From positions 16,306,001 through 16,370,000 of the forward strand of contig JBHGNT010000009.1 in NCBI GenBank assembly GCA_043228905.1: a stretch of DNA of 64,000 bases, given 5' to 3'. Shown here in pieces: positions 1-11,952 of this stretch. A program made the position numbers and the translations under genes. The number at the start of each line of letters is the position of its first letter. Position 1 is the stretch's first letter. Under the pieces are notes generated by a model. The model was given only the letters and a program-made list of their open reading frames with translations, searched no databases and was not told the DNA's origin. Source of the stretch: Azolla caroliniana (Eukaryota > Polypodiophyta).

Positions 1-640
1 CCTACAAGTTGCACATACACCTCCCCACCCCTTGGCATGCCCTTTGTCTAACCCCATCTATCCTTCACCCCAACATGTTAACCCCCCTTCCGACCTAATA
101 AGGTATTACTCGCTCGCTCACCAATAGACTATGTCCCCCCATTCATATCCTCTAAGGTAACCTCAAGCTATCCATACTCCCCTCGCATCCACACCCTCTA
201 TGACCATGTCCTAGATGCAACATACCCTACGTTAGCTAAGAATCCACATCCCATACCATATGCATGTGCACAACCTGTCCGAACCAATGTCAAACCCCCA
301 ATGTTCACTAGGAGTTTCAACATACCTCAAACTCACCCATCTCATCTAACACCTCTTGTCCCCACATATTCCATTTGTCCTTTCAAAGATTCTCGATGAG
401 ACAAAGCCAAGCGTATTTGAGGCCATCCTTTAGAGGGCATCTGGGTTCAATCAAACTCTCACCCCCCTCATGATACACCACCAATTGCCCTCGATGACTC
501 TATCAACAACCCTACCTTTATGACCCTCAAAGATCGATCTGACACTACTCACTATTATAATGAGTTTGTTGAGCCACTCAGAGAGCAACCCCTTGGCACC
601 ATAACTCTTTTGATGGCTCATTGGTGGGGTCAATATTCTT
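1..640. other. no recognisable gene
   Basis: I see no coherent coding frame, terminal repeat or tandem structure here. The short open frames lack family motifs. It borders gypsy pol scraps, so it may be old retroelement sequence decayed past recognition. Confidence 0.4.
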
Positions 641-875
641 GCCATATGATTTAAACGTGGACAAGACAACTTATAGTTTTGCAATTGGATTCATGCCAAT
701 TGAACTTATGGATGGACAAAGCCAATCATGCCCATTGAATGGATGATTACTTCATGAGTCACTATGCCATGGAAGGAAGAAGTGAGTCATGAAGACCTTC
801 TCATAATAAGGATTAAGCAAATTGAGAGAAAACTTGAAGACATACAGGATGCTTTAATGTGGTTCAAGTGATCCA
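640..875 (+). pseudogene. gypsy pol remnant, post-integrase part
   Basis: Read forward with frame changes, this segment gives FAIGFMPIELMDGQ and then EEVSHEDLLIIRIKQIE followed by RKLEDIQDAL. That resembles the stretch after the catalytic core of Ty3/gypsy integrases, where a short conserved block precedes a charged helix. No intact frame remains and no LTR is linked to it. It lies opposite in strand to the integrase scrap at 1190-1800, so the two are probably different insertions or an inverted rearrangement. The family call is inference from motif flavour only. Confidence 0.35.
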
Positions 876-988
876 TATGTTAAAATAAATGTCAATTTGA
901 TAAATAAACATAAGGTTTGGCCACAAAATATTGAGAAGGGGATTGGAAATTGATCTATGGTGTGGGTCTAAGTTAAGCCTTGTCAAAG

Positions 989-1160
989 AGGCCTCGCCTA
1001 CGTCCAACGATAATGATGCGTTGTGTTGAAGTGGTATCCTCATGCTGATTACACTTCCTTCCACAACATAAAAATGCCTTGCCTACATCCAACGATAATG
1101 ATGCCTTGTATTGAAGTACTATCCTCATGCCAATTACACTTCCTTCCATACCCAAAGAGC
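989..1160. repeat. 85-bp tandem duplication
   Basis: A segment beginning near 996 (GCCTACGTCCAACGATAATG) recurs at 1081 with scattered substitutions. There are two diverged copies, head to tail. Confidence 0.7.
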
Positions 1161-1189
1161 CAACAAACCAAACTCGTTCCTCCAAAGCC

Positions 1190-1800
1190 GCTGACACATC
1201 TAACAACTCAACAATTAAGACGAAGACCCAAGATAATCGACTTGAAGTGTATGGCCAATAGTTAGGTTGGGTGCAATTAATGTCTATGTTGTATATTTGA
1301 CTGTGCTTGCAACTTTTATACATCTCCATGAAATGGGCAATGTCCTTCTATATTCCTGGCCACCAATACTTATCCTTTGGCTTCTCGAAAGTTGTCAAAC
1401 TACCCATTTGACCTGCCCAAGAACTTTCATGGAACTTAGACACTAGAGTCACATGTTTAACCTTCTTGCAAACCACTCTCAATGACATTTCCATCCTCTT
1501 CTGTGGGTGCTTCCAAAGATATCCACACTATAGGACACTAAGAGTCATATGTTTAACCTTCTTGAAAACCACTCTCAGTGTCATTTCCATCCTCTTCTAT
1601 GGGTGCTTCTAAAGATATCCACATTGTCGGAAGTACGTTTATGCCTTCTTCTGGATTCTCTACATTTCCTCCTTAGACCACAAAATGTCCGCCGTCATTG
1701 AGCTCATGAATTTGCAGCCACTCCCCTTCATACTCAGTTTCATTGAGGGTGTTAAGCATTTGCACATTTTGTTCTTCAATAGTTGCTTGGGCTATTGTCA
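1190..1800 (-). pseudogene. gypsy integrase zinc-binding region, decayed
   Basis: On the minus strand the segment around 1330-1470 reads KFHESSWAGQMGSLTTFEKP, then KDKYWWPGI, an in-frame stop, and KDIAHFMEMYKSC. This is the N-terminal zinc-binding region of a Ty3/gypsy integrase: the first His and the YWWP block are kept, while the second His and part of the Cys pair look mutated. Upstream on that strand a 95-bp part is tandemly duplicated (copies near 1449-1543 and 1544-1638). Stops and frameshifts make it non-functional. The rest of the element is not recognisable. Confidence 0.45.
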
Positions 1801-1833
1801 TGATGTTGGGAATGCACATGAGCTAAACTATGT

Positions 1834-2065
1834 ATATATAAAAGATTGAAATACAAGGCAGAAGTATGAAAAGAAGGTCATGAGACAAGATGAAGTTAAA
1901 AATAATAGAAAGACTTAAGCTTATTCATTGAGAGCTTACACAAGGAGTGGAAGGTAAGAGGTTTGAATCTTGTAATGGACGAGAAAGTAGAGCAATGATG
2001 GCTAGGTATGTAAATTAAGTAGAACAATGGTTGCTAGGTATGTAAATTATTATTTTGGTATGTGG
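1834..2065 (+). repeat. dispersed repeat R, copy 1
   Basis: This stretch is visibly related to 57900-58130 and more weakly to 57100-57235. Shared blocks include AAAAGAAGGTCATG, a GACTTA motif and AGAGGTTTGAATCTTGTAATG. The last block resembles a Pol III B box (GGTTTGAATCT). It may be part of a SINE or of a small LTR element, and no ends can be fixed here. Confidence 0.5.
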
Positions 2066-2633
2066 TAAAAATTTCTCATAAACAAATTTTATGTATGAAT
2101 ACATAGTCTAAAAGCACTAAAACAAAACCTCTCAACACAACACGTTGAGTAAGCAACCCATCCTCTCAAGTTCAAATCCCGGTGGTCCAACTCACATTTC
2201 ACAAGCATGCACCCAACTTTGTGACGTCGTTTTAAAGAAATTGAGAGTAGCACCTTAGCTTTTGACAGTATGTCACTTTCTCCTCCATATCTTGCCCTTG
2301 ATAACATATTCTCCATGACGTTATTCTTTTTTGATATATGATAGGCATTTGGATTCATTGACTTGATATATGCAATCCACCTTAGCATGGAAAAGTCCAA
2401 CATTGCACACCCTGATATCATCCCTAGCAGGGCAGGAATTTGACAGGTGTCATGCCTGTCAAAGGCCATTTTGCCCGTCAAAAACACACACCCAATAAAA
2501 ATGTCCGTCATGTGACATATAAACTTACAATTTTCATTTTTCATGTGAAAGGCGCCCAAAATTTATACAAGTCAAATGACATGCTAAAATTATATATATA
2601 TATATATATGACATTGTATAATGTCATAATACA
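2066..2633. other. no recognisable gene
   Basis: Nothing coding is recognised. A short TA microsatellite lies at about 2591-2610. The insertion site of Copia-A follows directly. Confidence 0.4.
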
Positions 2634-2638
2634 TATTA

Positions 2639-3322
2639 TGTCAAGAAATGTGCGGAATAATCTCCAGCCACAACCGAAGCGTAGATCACTTGATGACAAT
2701 CGAACACAGAAGAAATGGGAATGGAGGTAAGTACACGAATAGATAGAGAATACATAGGATGTTAACATGGAAACCCCCCCCCCCCCCCGAGAGGGAAAAA
2801 CCACGGGAGTCCACAGACTCCAAACTATCACTATGCCAATGAGTACAACAGGGAGCACAGAGGCAACGACCTCCTGCTCACGATCTTCGCTTGGCGACGG
2901 TTACAACAGAGACATGATCTATATCTCTCTCTCTCTCTCTCTCTCTATGTACAGTCGTTACACTTGATCACACTATATGAAGATAATAACAACAACTATC
3001 AGGCATAAAAAATCCTTAACACTGTTTGCCCTAGGTCACATTTATACTAATATGACATTAGGACTATTTACAGATATAGCCCCAATGGGCTCTCAGAAAC
3101 ATATCTACATATATGTCCCTTCATCCGGCGAGAGGTTCTCATCGGGCCTGCAACATCCGGTTCTCACCGGGTCTGCATCATCCGTTGCCGGGTACTCCAC
3201 ATCCGGTTCTCACCGGGTCTGCATCATCCATTGCTGGGTACTCCACATCGGGTTCTCATCAGGTCTACATCATCCATTGCCGGGTACTCCGTATCCCATC
3301 CGGAGGGACCGAGATCATAACA
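2639..3322 (-). repeat. Copia-A 3' LTR
   Basis: This 684-bp LTR carries three full 46-bp minisatellite units at 3155-3292 and a run of about 16 C near 2770-2786. The sister LTR has only 6 C there. A CT microsatellite lies at about 2922-2945. Confidence 0.92.
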
Positions 3323-3333
3323 AACTCCCCCTT
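3323..3333 (-). other. Copia-A polypurine tract
   Basis: On the minus strand the purine run AAGGGGGAGTT abuts the 3' LTR, as expected for plus-strand DNA priming. It overlaps the pol stop codon (3333-3335). Confidence 0.85.
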
Positions 3334-6300
3334 CACTCCAGCATGGGATGCCTCGTCAATCCGATCCGCTTCCGGCATGCGTCTAGCTTGTCAGGCGTCA
3401 ACACCTTGGTCAGTATATCCGACCCGTTCTCCTCCGTGTGGATCTTCATCAGCACAAACTCTCGGTCTTCTACTCGCTCCCGAATCCAGTGGTACCTCCG
3501 CTGGATGTGCTTCGTCCTGGAATGATACGTTGCGTTCTTCGCAAGGTGGATGATACTTTGACTGTCGCAATAGAGCCGGTATTCCTCTTGCCTGATCCCT
3601 ATCTCTTCGATGAAGTCCTTCATCCATAGTATTTCCTTGCCGGCTTCCACACCCGCCATGTACTCCGCTTCGGTGGTTGACAACACAACCGTCTTCTGCA
3701 GCCTCGATTGCCACGAAACAGCTCCCCCCGCATATGTCATGACATATCCGGATGTTGACCGGCTGGTATCCGCATCAGTCAACATATCCGAATCGGTGAA
3801 ACCGTCAAGTTGGGGTTTACCGGAGCCGAATTGGAGGCACATACTTGAGGTGCCTTTCAAGTATCGGAGTATCCATTTTACCGCATTCCAATGCTCCTTG
3901 TTGGGATTGCTCATAAACTGGCTCACCACTCCGACTGCATATCTGATATCCGGTCGGGTACATACCATTGCATACATTAGGCTCCCGATGGCAGAGACAT
4001 ATGGTATCTTCATCATATCCGCCTTCTTTGCCTTCGTCTTCGGGCTTTGCTTACCGGATAACCTGCAGTTTGCCGGAAGTGTCGATCCGACCGGTTTCGC
4101 ATCTGGCATGTTGAACCGCTGAAGCACCTTTGTCACGTACTTCTCCTGTGACAACCACAATTGCTTCGTTGGCTGGTCCCGGATGATATGCATCCCCAAC
4201 ATCTGTCTTGCCGGACCCAAGTCTTTCATTGAGAAGGTCCGGTTCAAGGCCTTCTTCAGCATCTGTATCTTGACTTGGTCTCGTCCGACGATCAACATGT
4301 CGTCCACGTACAAGAGGAGTATCAGGAAGTCTCCACCTTCGAACTTCTTCACAAATACGCAGTGATCGGCCTGCGTCTTGTGGTACCCTTGATCGGTCAT
4401 GAAGTAGTTGAACTTCCGGTACCATTGCCGGGGAGCTTGCTTCAATCTGTAGAGGCTCTTTTTTAACCGGCAAACCAGGTGCTCCTTCCCTTTCTTCACA
4501 AATCCCTCCGGTTGTTGCATGTAGATCTCCTCTTCGAGGTCGCCGTGGAGGAACGTCGTCTTCACGTCTAACTGCTCTACCTCGAGGTCCATGCTTGCTG
4601 CTATGCTCAACACTGTCCGGATGGAAGTCATCTTTACTAGCGGGGCAAATATTTCATCGAAGTCCACGCCCTTCTTCTACTGGAACCCCTTCACCACGAT
4701 CCTGGCTTTGTACCTTGGAGGGTTGCCGGCATCTCCCGGTTTCAACTTGTACACCCACTTGCTTCGAAATGCCCTCTTTCCTTTTGGCAACTCCACTAAT
4801 TCATACGTGTGGTTCTCATGCAGGGAATCCATCACGTCCTACATGGCACTCAACCACTTGCGGCTATGGGTGTCATCCTTCGCTTCTTCAAAGCTTTCTG
4901 GCTCCCCCTCATCGATCAGCAGCACATGCTCTGCATCCGGAAATCTCCGGGGGGGCCTTCTCTCTCTGAGAGGATATCTCCGTCTTTGGCTTTCGGTAAC
5001 CGGCTCCTCTATTTGTTCTTCATCTGAATCCGATTCAGGGTCTTGGCCGGTTCCGGTTTCAGCTTCCTCTACTTCTTCTTCTGCCGGTTCGGTATCCTCA
5101 CCGTAACCGGCTGGTTCCTTGAGTCTCAACCGGCTCTTAGCCGGGCGGGTCCGAATCTCATCGGCGTTCATTATCTTCTTCTCCGACTCCCAGTCAGCAA
5201 GAGTCTTGTCCTCCATGAAGATAATATCTCGGCTTCGGAAAACCTTCTTGTCAACCGGATAACACACTTGGTAGCCGAACTCATCTTCGCCGTATCCAAG
5301 GAATATGTATGGTCGGGTCTTTGGATCCAACTTTCCTCTCCAGTCCTTAGCAACATGCACATACGGGAGACACCCGAACACCTTCAAATGCCAGTAGGAC
5401 ACTTCCTTACCGGTCCACACCTTTTGCGGCGTGTCTCCATCCAAGGGCACTGAGGGTGATCTGTTTATCACATACATCGTTGTCGATAGCGCCTCGGCCC
5501 AAAACGTCTTGGGTCTTGGGTAGTTTAGCATGTGCTAGCATACTCCAGACCCTCTCCATTATGGTTCGGTTCATCCTCTCGGCTAGCCCATTTAGTTTCG
5601 GCGTCTTCGGCACGGTAAATTCGAGCCGGATTCCCTTCGAGCGGCAGTACTCCTCGAATTGCCCACGGTATTCCCCTCCGTTATCTGCTTGAACCGCCTT
5701 CAGCTTCCGTCCGGTTTCTCTTTCCACTCTTGCGTGGAGCTCCTTGAAGATGAATAACACCTGATCCTTCGTCTTCAACGGTGTGGCCCACAACCTCCTG
5801 CTGTGGTCATCTATGAACGTCACGAAGTACTGCGCTCTGGGATGGGACTTCATGTCCACTTGACACACATCGGTGTGCACCAACTCCAATGGTGCATTAC
5901 GTCTCATTAGTGGCCTTGAATGGAAGGAGGTCCGGTTTTGTTTACCGGCTAGGCAGTCGGTGCACCTCTCAAGATGCACGTTCTTCACCGGAATGAGATT
6001 GTCATCGGCAAGCCTCTTCATCCCCTTCACGCTCATGTGACACAATCTCTTGTGCCACAGCTCACCGGCAGTGTTGAAAGCCACGTTCACTTCTTCCGAG
6101 CATAACCGGGCATTCATCAGGTACAACGTGTTGACCTTCCGGGCACGAGCCACTATTAGGCTCCCTTTGCTGAATTTCATGACTCCGTTCCGGATGCTAC
6201 CCGTGTAGCCTTCATCATCTAGCCAGCCGACTAATATCAGGTTCAGTCGAACCTCTAGAACATGTTGGACATCCTTCAACATCAACTTGCATCCAGTTGG

Positions 6301-7342
6301 TGTTGTCAACCACACGTCTCCTATGCCGACAATTCGGCATGTACCTTCATTCCCCATCTGGACACAACCGTGATCACCAGCTGTGTAGGATGAGAAGTAT
6401 TTCCGGTCCGGGGTAAGGTGGAACGACGCTTCGGAATCGACAACCCACGTTGTCTCGTCGCCGGCAAGGTTCAACTCACTCTCCTCGATGATGAGCATCA
6501 ACTCTTCTTCACTTGCCGTGATTGCCGTCGTTCCCTTCCAGTCCGGCCCCCTCCGGTGTCCGCTTCGAATCGGTACCGTCGGTTTCCTTGTCTCTTCGGA
6601 AGTGCTGACAGTTCTTCTGGAAGTGTCCCAGCTTGCCGCAATAGAAGCAAGTAGGCCTCCCCCTTGACTTTGACCGTGTCCCCGACTTTTCCCGGTTCTG
6701 GGGACTATGGTTCCTTTGTCTTCCGTGTTCTGATTCAGTAAGGAGCGCTTTGGAGTCGGAGCTCGTATCCTTGTCTTTCTGACGCGCCTCCTCATCTAGC
6801 AAGCTCGACTTCATTCTTGCTAGGGATAACCGTTTCCCTTCCGGCCCGGCGTTGCCCAAAGTAACAACCAACGTCTCCCAGCTATCTGGGAGGGAACCGA
6901 GAAAGAGTAGTGCTAGTACCTCATCGGCGAGAGGTACTTCCAATGATATTGCCTGGTGGATCAGCCCCTAGAAGGCATTCGTGTGCTCCACCATGCTGGA
7001 GCCATCTTGGTACCGGAGTCTTACTAGCTTCCGAAATACCAAAACCTGATTAACTGCATTTTTGTTTTGAAACATAATGCTGATCTTCTCCCAGAGCTCA
7101 TGAGCCTTGCTCTCTTCATTGAAGTTGTTGTATAGACTCATGTTGATGAAGCACCGTATGTACGCCGTTGTCTTCATGTGCATCACCTCCCACATTGTGG
7201 CATCGATTTTGTCCGGTCTCTTGTCCCCGAACTGAACCGGCAACCAAAGATCTTTAACCACGAGCATGTCCCTCATCTTTGACTTCCACACTGAGTAGTT
7301 GGAGCCGGTGACCTTGAACATGCCTCCCAATGAATCGTCCAT
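3333..7342 (-). pseudogene. Copia-A gag-pol, broken
   Basis: Gag should start at the ATG at 7342 (MDDSLGGMFKV), 18 bases after the primer site. Domains in order: Gag, zinc knuckle CFYCGKLGHFQKNC near 6640, protease near 6430, GAG-pre-integrase near 6080 (LWHKRLCHM), integrase near 5900-5540 (HTDV, ADNGGEY, NGLAERMNR give the DDE triad), reverse transcriptase with YVDD near 4310, RNase H with STTEAEY near 3660. Breaks: TAG stops at 6968-6970, 4839-4841 and 4677-4679; a frame change near 6540; a 7-bp tandem duplication at 5507-5520 that shifts the integrase frame; and the protease active site reads DSE where DSG is expected. The family normally encodes a single protein of roughly 1300 residues, so this copy cannot make a working polyprotein. 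Confidence 0.9.
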
Positions 7343-7359
7343 TTTTTCAGTGTCGTTTT

Positions 7360-7371
7360 GCTCTGATACCA
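7360..7371 (-). other. Copia-A primer binding site
   Basis: The minus strand reads TGGTATCAGAGC, complementary to the 3' end of initiator tRNA-Met, just inside the 5' LTR. Confidence 0.9.
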
Positions 7372-7374
7372 CTT

Positions 7375-8131
7375 TGTCAAGAAATGTGCGGAATAATCTC
7401 CAGCCACAACCGAAGCGTAGATCACTTGATGACAATCGAACACAGAAGAAATGGGAATGGAGGTAAGTACACGAATAGATAGAGAATACACAGGATGTTA
7501 ACGTGGAAAACCCCCCTGAGAGGGAAAAACCACGGGAGTCCACAGACTCCAAACTATCACTATGCCAATAAGTACAACAGGGAGCACAGAGGCAACGACC
7601 TCCTGCTCACGATCTTCGCCTGGCGGCGGTTACAACAGAGACATGCTCTGTATCGCTCTCTCTCTCTCTCTCTATGTACAGTCGTTACACCTGATCACAA
7701 TATATGAAGATAATAACAACTATTAGGAATAAAAAATCCTTAACACTGTTTGCCCTAGGTCACATTTATACTAATATGACATTAGGACTATTTACAGATA
7801 TAGTCCCAATGGGCTCTCAAAAACATATCTACATATATGTCCCTTCATCCGGCGAGAGGTTCTCACCAGGCCTGCAACATCCGGTTCTCACCGGATCTTC
7901 CTTGCCGGGTACTCGTCATCTGGTTCTCACCGGGTTTGCATCATCCGTTGTCGGGTACTCCACATCCGGTTCTCACCGGGTCTGCATCATCCATTGCCGG
8001 GTACTCCACATCCAATTCTCACTGGGTTTGCATCATCCGTTGCCGGGTACTCCACATCCGGTTCTCACCGGGTCTGCATCATCCATTGCCGGGTACTCCG
8101 TATCCCATCCGGAGGTACCGAGATCCTAACA
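7375..8131 (-). repeat. Copia-A 5' LTR
   Basis: 757 bp. It is 73 bp longer than the other LTR, mainly because its 46-bp minisatellite (7877-8100) has four full units plus a shortened 39-bp one. The unit has a CCGG-flanked core that can pair with itself. Confidence 0.92.
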
Positions 8132-8136
8132 TATTA

Positions 8137-8440
8137 TATATAGTATATTTAATATTGTAATATGTACTATGTATATTGTAGATTGTAGTATATGTACATA
8201 GTATAAAATGTACATACATGAATCATGATACTACAAAGACATATACTATTATAATGTACATTGTAGTATGTACATTTTATAATAGTATAACTGTATATGT
8301 ATTATGTATAATGTGAGTCGTTACTCATGACTCGTGACTAATTAGTAATAACTATGCTTTCAATGTTTCATTTCTAAAGCCCTGAATCCTCCTCTTTCTC
8401 TTTTCCCACTCTTTTCTGTTTTCCCCTTATTTTCTCTTTT
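8137..8440. other. AT-rich sequence without genes
   Basis: TATA and GTACAT-rich sequence with many short repeats. No open frame or terminal structure is recognised. Confidence 0.5.
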
Positions 8441-8660
8441 CTTGCTTTCCTTCTTCCTGCTCCTTCTTCCTACTCCTTCTTCCTGCTCCTTCTTCCTGCT
8501 CCTTCTTCTTGCTCCTTCTTCCTGCTCCTTCTTCTCACTTCCTACTCCCTACTCTTTCTTCCTGCTCCTTCTCACTTCCTACTCCCTGCTCCTTCTTCCT
8601 GCTCCTTCTCACTTCCTACTCCCTGCTCCTTCTCGCTTCCTACTCCTTGTTCCTTGGTCG
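8441..8660. repeat. pyrimidine-rich minisatellite
   Basis: Tandem CTTCTTCCTGCTC-type units, with a longer higher-order unit containing CTTCTCACTTCCTACTCC. Almost no purines lie on the plus strand. The apparent Leu/Pro/Ser-rich open frames are by-products of the repeat. Confidence 0.85.
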
Positions 8661-9372
8661 TTGCCAATTGCTCCCAGCACGCTCACTACTCAATGCTCCC
8701 TGTCGTATCTCGGTGATTGCACATATGCTATTTGCCACCACTTTGAGGTATGTATTTGTCTTCTTTTTTTCTATTTCTCTCTATTTTCTCGCTCGAATGC
8801 ATTCCTCGCTTATTTGACTCGGGTTCGATCCCCACTTATTTGAGGGGTGGCCATAGTCATGGGGGTCATCATGGGTGGCAATAATATGACAAATCAATCT
8901 ATATGTCTCTCCTCCTGCCCTCCCCTATTCTTGTCTTAACAAACGGTGAGAGATCACAAATTATTTCAAGAAACTAATCTCATGTTTGGATGTATTTTGT
9001 GCTTGGGCATTGGCCAGCCCCCCCAATAATTCTCTTAATATTGAGTATAAATGCAACTGGAATAGCACTTAAATTTAGATCTATGACTGGCTTATCTCCA
9101 TTTCATATGACCTCTCGTAGAGTAAAACATGGTCTCACGTTCTGCATTGAGGATACAATCTCATGTTGTCATCCTTACTTTCGATATTTTCTTGGAATAA
9201 CCCCTTTGAAGTTCACACCACTTGATTGGCTTTCTTCCCGTTTCTAGATGTACTGGGGTTGTGCTCTTAACCCCCTAAATGAAGGCAGTGAAATATCTTT
9301 TATACTTTCATTGTTTCATTCCACAAGCTTGCTGAAATGCTTCCTCCCATACCTTTTTTGTAAAGCAGAATT
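8661..9372. other. no recognisable gene
   Basis: No conserved protein motif, LTR or RNA gene was found. The open frame at 8990-9247 has no recognisable homology. Confidence 0.4.
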
Positions 9373-9988
9373 TGTGTGATGCATGCATACGAATGACATT
9401 GTTGTAATCTCCCATCTTTGGGTTGTGCTCAAGTACCACATGCTCTCAAATTCCTAGTATGAATCTGTGTGGTTTCATTCACCATGTATTCCAAGTGTGC
9501 TGACTAGGTATGGCAACACTAAGGTGTTTGAAACTATGAACCACTTCAATTGCCTCCTCTTCATGATACTCTACAGGCTATTGACTGTCAGATTAGACAT
9601 TGCTTCTCACCATGAACTTGATCTTAGGCACTTTGATTGCTAGGCCACTATTCTCAAAAAAGGAATGATCATATCTAGAAGCGTTTGCAGTCATAGTTGA
9701 TAACATGTCTGAAATACAACATTGTTTGCATAAATGTGTGTAAGAGCATGCTTGGTTTATGTGATGCATGCATACAAATGACATTGTTAGAATCTCCCAT
9801 CTTTGGGTTGTGCGCAAGTGCCACATGCTCTCAATTTCATACTATGAATCTGTGTGGTTTCCATTCACCGTGTATTCCAAGTGTGTTGACTAGGTATGGC
9901 AACATTGAGGTGTTTGAAACTATGAACCACTTCAATTGCCTCCTCTTCATGATACTCTATAGGCTACTGACTTTCAGATTAGACATTT
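9373..9988. repeat. 228-bp direct repeat pair
   Basis: Positions 9373-9604 and 9759-9990 are near-identical (offset about 386 bp). Both start TGTGATGCATGCATAC and end GATTAGACATT. The 150-bp spacer is unrelated. Divergence is a few percent by eye. Confidence 0.8.
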
Positions 9989-10190
9989 CTTCATAGTCTT
10001 GCAATTCGAGGACCAAAAGTGTGGGTTTAGGCTAATCCGATGTAGAGTGTGCGTGTAAGCTAATGTGAGCCTTCATCTTTCTTCGTTTTTTTCTTGATAG
10101 ATTGGAAGATCTAAAGTGGAAACTATCCTTTATTGCCCATCTCATCTTTGTTTTTTTTCTTGGTTTGTGAATTCTCTCAGTTTCAAGAGT

Positions 10191-11952
10191 ATGTCCTGCC
10201 CCAGAAAACATAGATCACACCAACCTTCTATTAAGAGTGTGTTTTGCAAGAAAGCACATCTTAATGATACTCCAAATAATGATGAAGAGGTTGTCACAAA
10301 TGTAAATGTGTCAACATCTTCTTCTAATAAAACAAAAAGAAAGTGGAGAAACCAGTGGACTTTGCTCTACCCATGGGCATATTTGACAAAGTCCTTATTA
10401 GGTGATGAAAAAATAAAATGCATGTGGTGTGAAGATGCGAGAAGGAATAATGTTTTTATAGATGGTGGATCGTTTAGCATGCAATTGTCATCATTGAATG
10501 AGCATTCTAAGTCATCCGACCATGAAATAGCAAGTGCTATGTATCATGTAAAGATACAAAAGGAAAATGCAAATGTGAAAGGCCCAATGGATGACAAAAT
10601 TTCAGAAATCATGCATTTAGAAAATGAGAGGATAATCTTATGCATGAAATTAATTCATTTTTATGCTTGTAATGATATTCCATTAGAGAAATATGTAAAA
10701 CAATGTCAGTTACAAAGAGAACTTGGTACTCCAAATGCCCCTGCCTCAAATGAATATGGTGCTTATGCTAATGCTAAATTTGCAAGAGAATTCTTAATGG
10801 CTATTAAGAACCACACAAGAAAACTCTTGTATGATGAAATTCGTGGTAGTCCATTTTTCTCCATCTTGATTGATGAAAGCACCGATCAGACATTGGAAAA
10901 ACACCTCATTATCTATGTCTTGTACTTAAGTGAAGGTGGCAAAGGGGAGCCACAATGTAAATTTGTGCGTCTTCTTCCGGTGGAAAATGGGAAAGCTGAA
11001 GGTATCTATAATACTATCAATGAATTCATTTTGGAGAGCAATTTAGATTTAAAAAAACTAGTGGCTTTTGCAAGTGATGGGGCATCATCTATGGTAGGTA
11101 AGAACAATGGAGCAATTTCTAAGTTTCAATCCATGATGCCTAATATTTTGGGAGTGCATTGCATTGCACATCGTGAAGCACTTGCCATAAAAGATGCATA
11201 TATAATGTCTCATGCACGTGTTTAGCTTCCTTGATGCATTTGCAAATAAAGTATACTCTTGGTTGGGAAAGTCAACTAATAGACACAAGGAGCTAAAAGA
11301 AATAATGAAACGACATGGTAAGGGTGATTTGAATGTGCTTAAAATTCACTCCATAAGATGGTTATCTCGAGGCCAAGTAATGGAGAGACTAGTTACACTT
11401 ATGCCTGCAATTTTAGAACAATGGGAAAAACATGAGAAAAAATGGTACGAGTATGCTACTATATTCCAAGTGCAATTTATGTTACACCTATTGGCAAATA
11501 TTCTTGTGGAATTAAATAAATTATATGAGCAGTTCCAAAGGGAATTAATGGATGTAACTATGCTTGGTGTTCACTTGGATATCATCCATGAGAAACTTCG
11601 AAGACGATATTTATCTTGTGAAACATTTGGCACCGGGTCTATGTTTCTTGCAAACTTTCTAGATAATGTGAAAGATGGCATACTCACATATATTGGATGT
11701 GATAATGTTACTCATTCACATCCATTGAAGTTTATACCAATTCCAAACCCAAAAGAGTTAACAAAACGATCAAGAAGACTAGTAAGTGGTCTTGATAGTG
11801 AGAATGAAGATAGTGATTTCAACTTGAATATGTTTCATGGTAATGTGGAAAATGGTAGTTTGGATGAATGCATTAGCATTGGAAAGGACTTTGTCCAACA
11901 TGTTATTGATGCCTTCTATTATAAAAGAATCTATTATATTGTAATAAACTAA
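10191..11952 (+). pseudogene. hAT-superfamily transposase, frameshifted and C-truncated
   Basis: The first frame (ATG 10191 preferred over an upstream ATG at 10116) resembles the ZNF862/KIAA1586-like hAT proteins. It has a PSIKSVF N-terminal tail, a TTF-type zinc-finger region (LLGDEKIKCMWCEDA, then LNEHSKSSDHE), SILIDESTDQT with the first catalytic Asp, LVAFASDGASSMVGKNNG with the second, and LGVHCIAHREALA. A frameshift near 11213-11222 moves the reading to a second frame (FLDAFANKVYSWLGKS, IRWLSRGQVMERL). The protein then stops at 11952 before the C-terminal hATC dimerisation block that carries the last catalytic Glu. The 110-bp array of Gypsy-B begins there, so the insertion or a deletion probably removed the end. 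No terminal inverted repeats were found. Confidence 0.8.

Larger units (their letters stand above)
2639..8131 (-). mobile_element. Copia-A, complete Ty1/copia LTR retrotransposon
   Basis: A 5493-bp element lies between two LTRs (2639-3322 and 7375-8131) that begin TG and end CA on the plus strand. It is flanked by exact 5-bp target-site duplications TATTA at 2634-2638 and 8132-8136. Reading on the minus strand the order is LTR, tRNA-Met primer site, gag, protease, integrase, reverse transcriptase, RNase H, purine tract, LTR. Integrase before reverse transcriptase defines copia. The YVDDMLIVG reverse-transcriptase motif suggests the Tork/Tnt1 side of the family (tentative). The LTRs differ by indels and substitutions and the coding frame is broken at five or more places, so it is an old, dead copy. 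Confidence 0.95.

Noticed and set aside
4591-5106. 171-codon plus-strand Ser-rich frame
   Set aside because: Shadow of the Copia-A reverse-transcriptase and integrase region on the other strand.
10116-10190. Upstream ATG as hAT transposase start
   Set aside because: The added 25 residues are hydrophobic and unlike the family. ATG 10191 gives the expected SIKSVF-type N-terminus.
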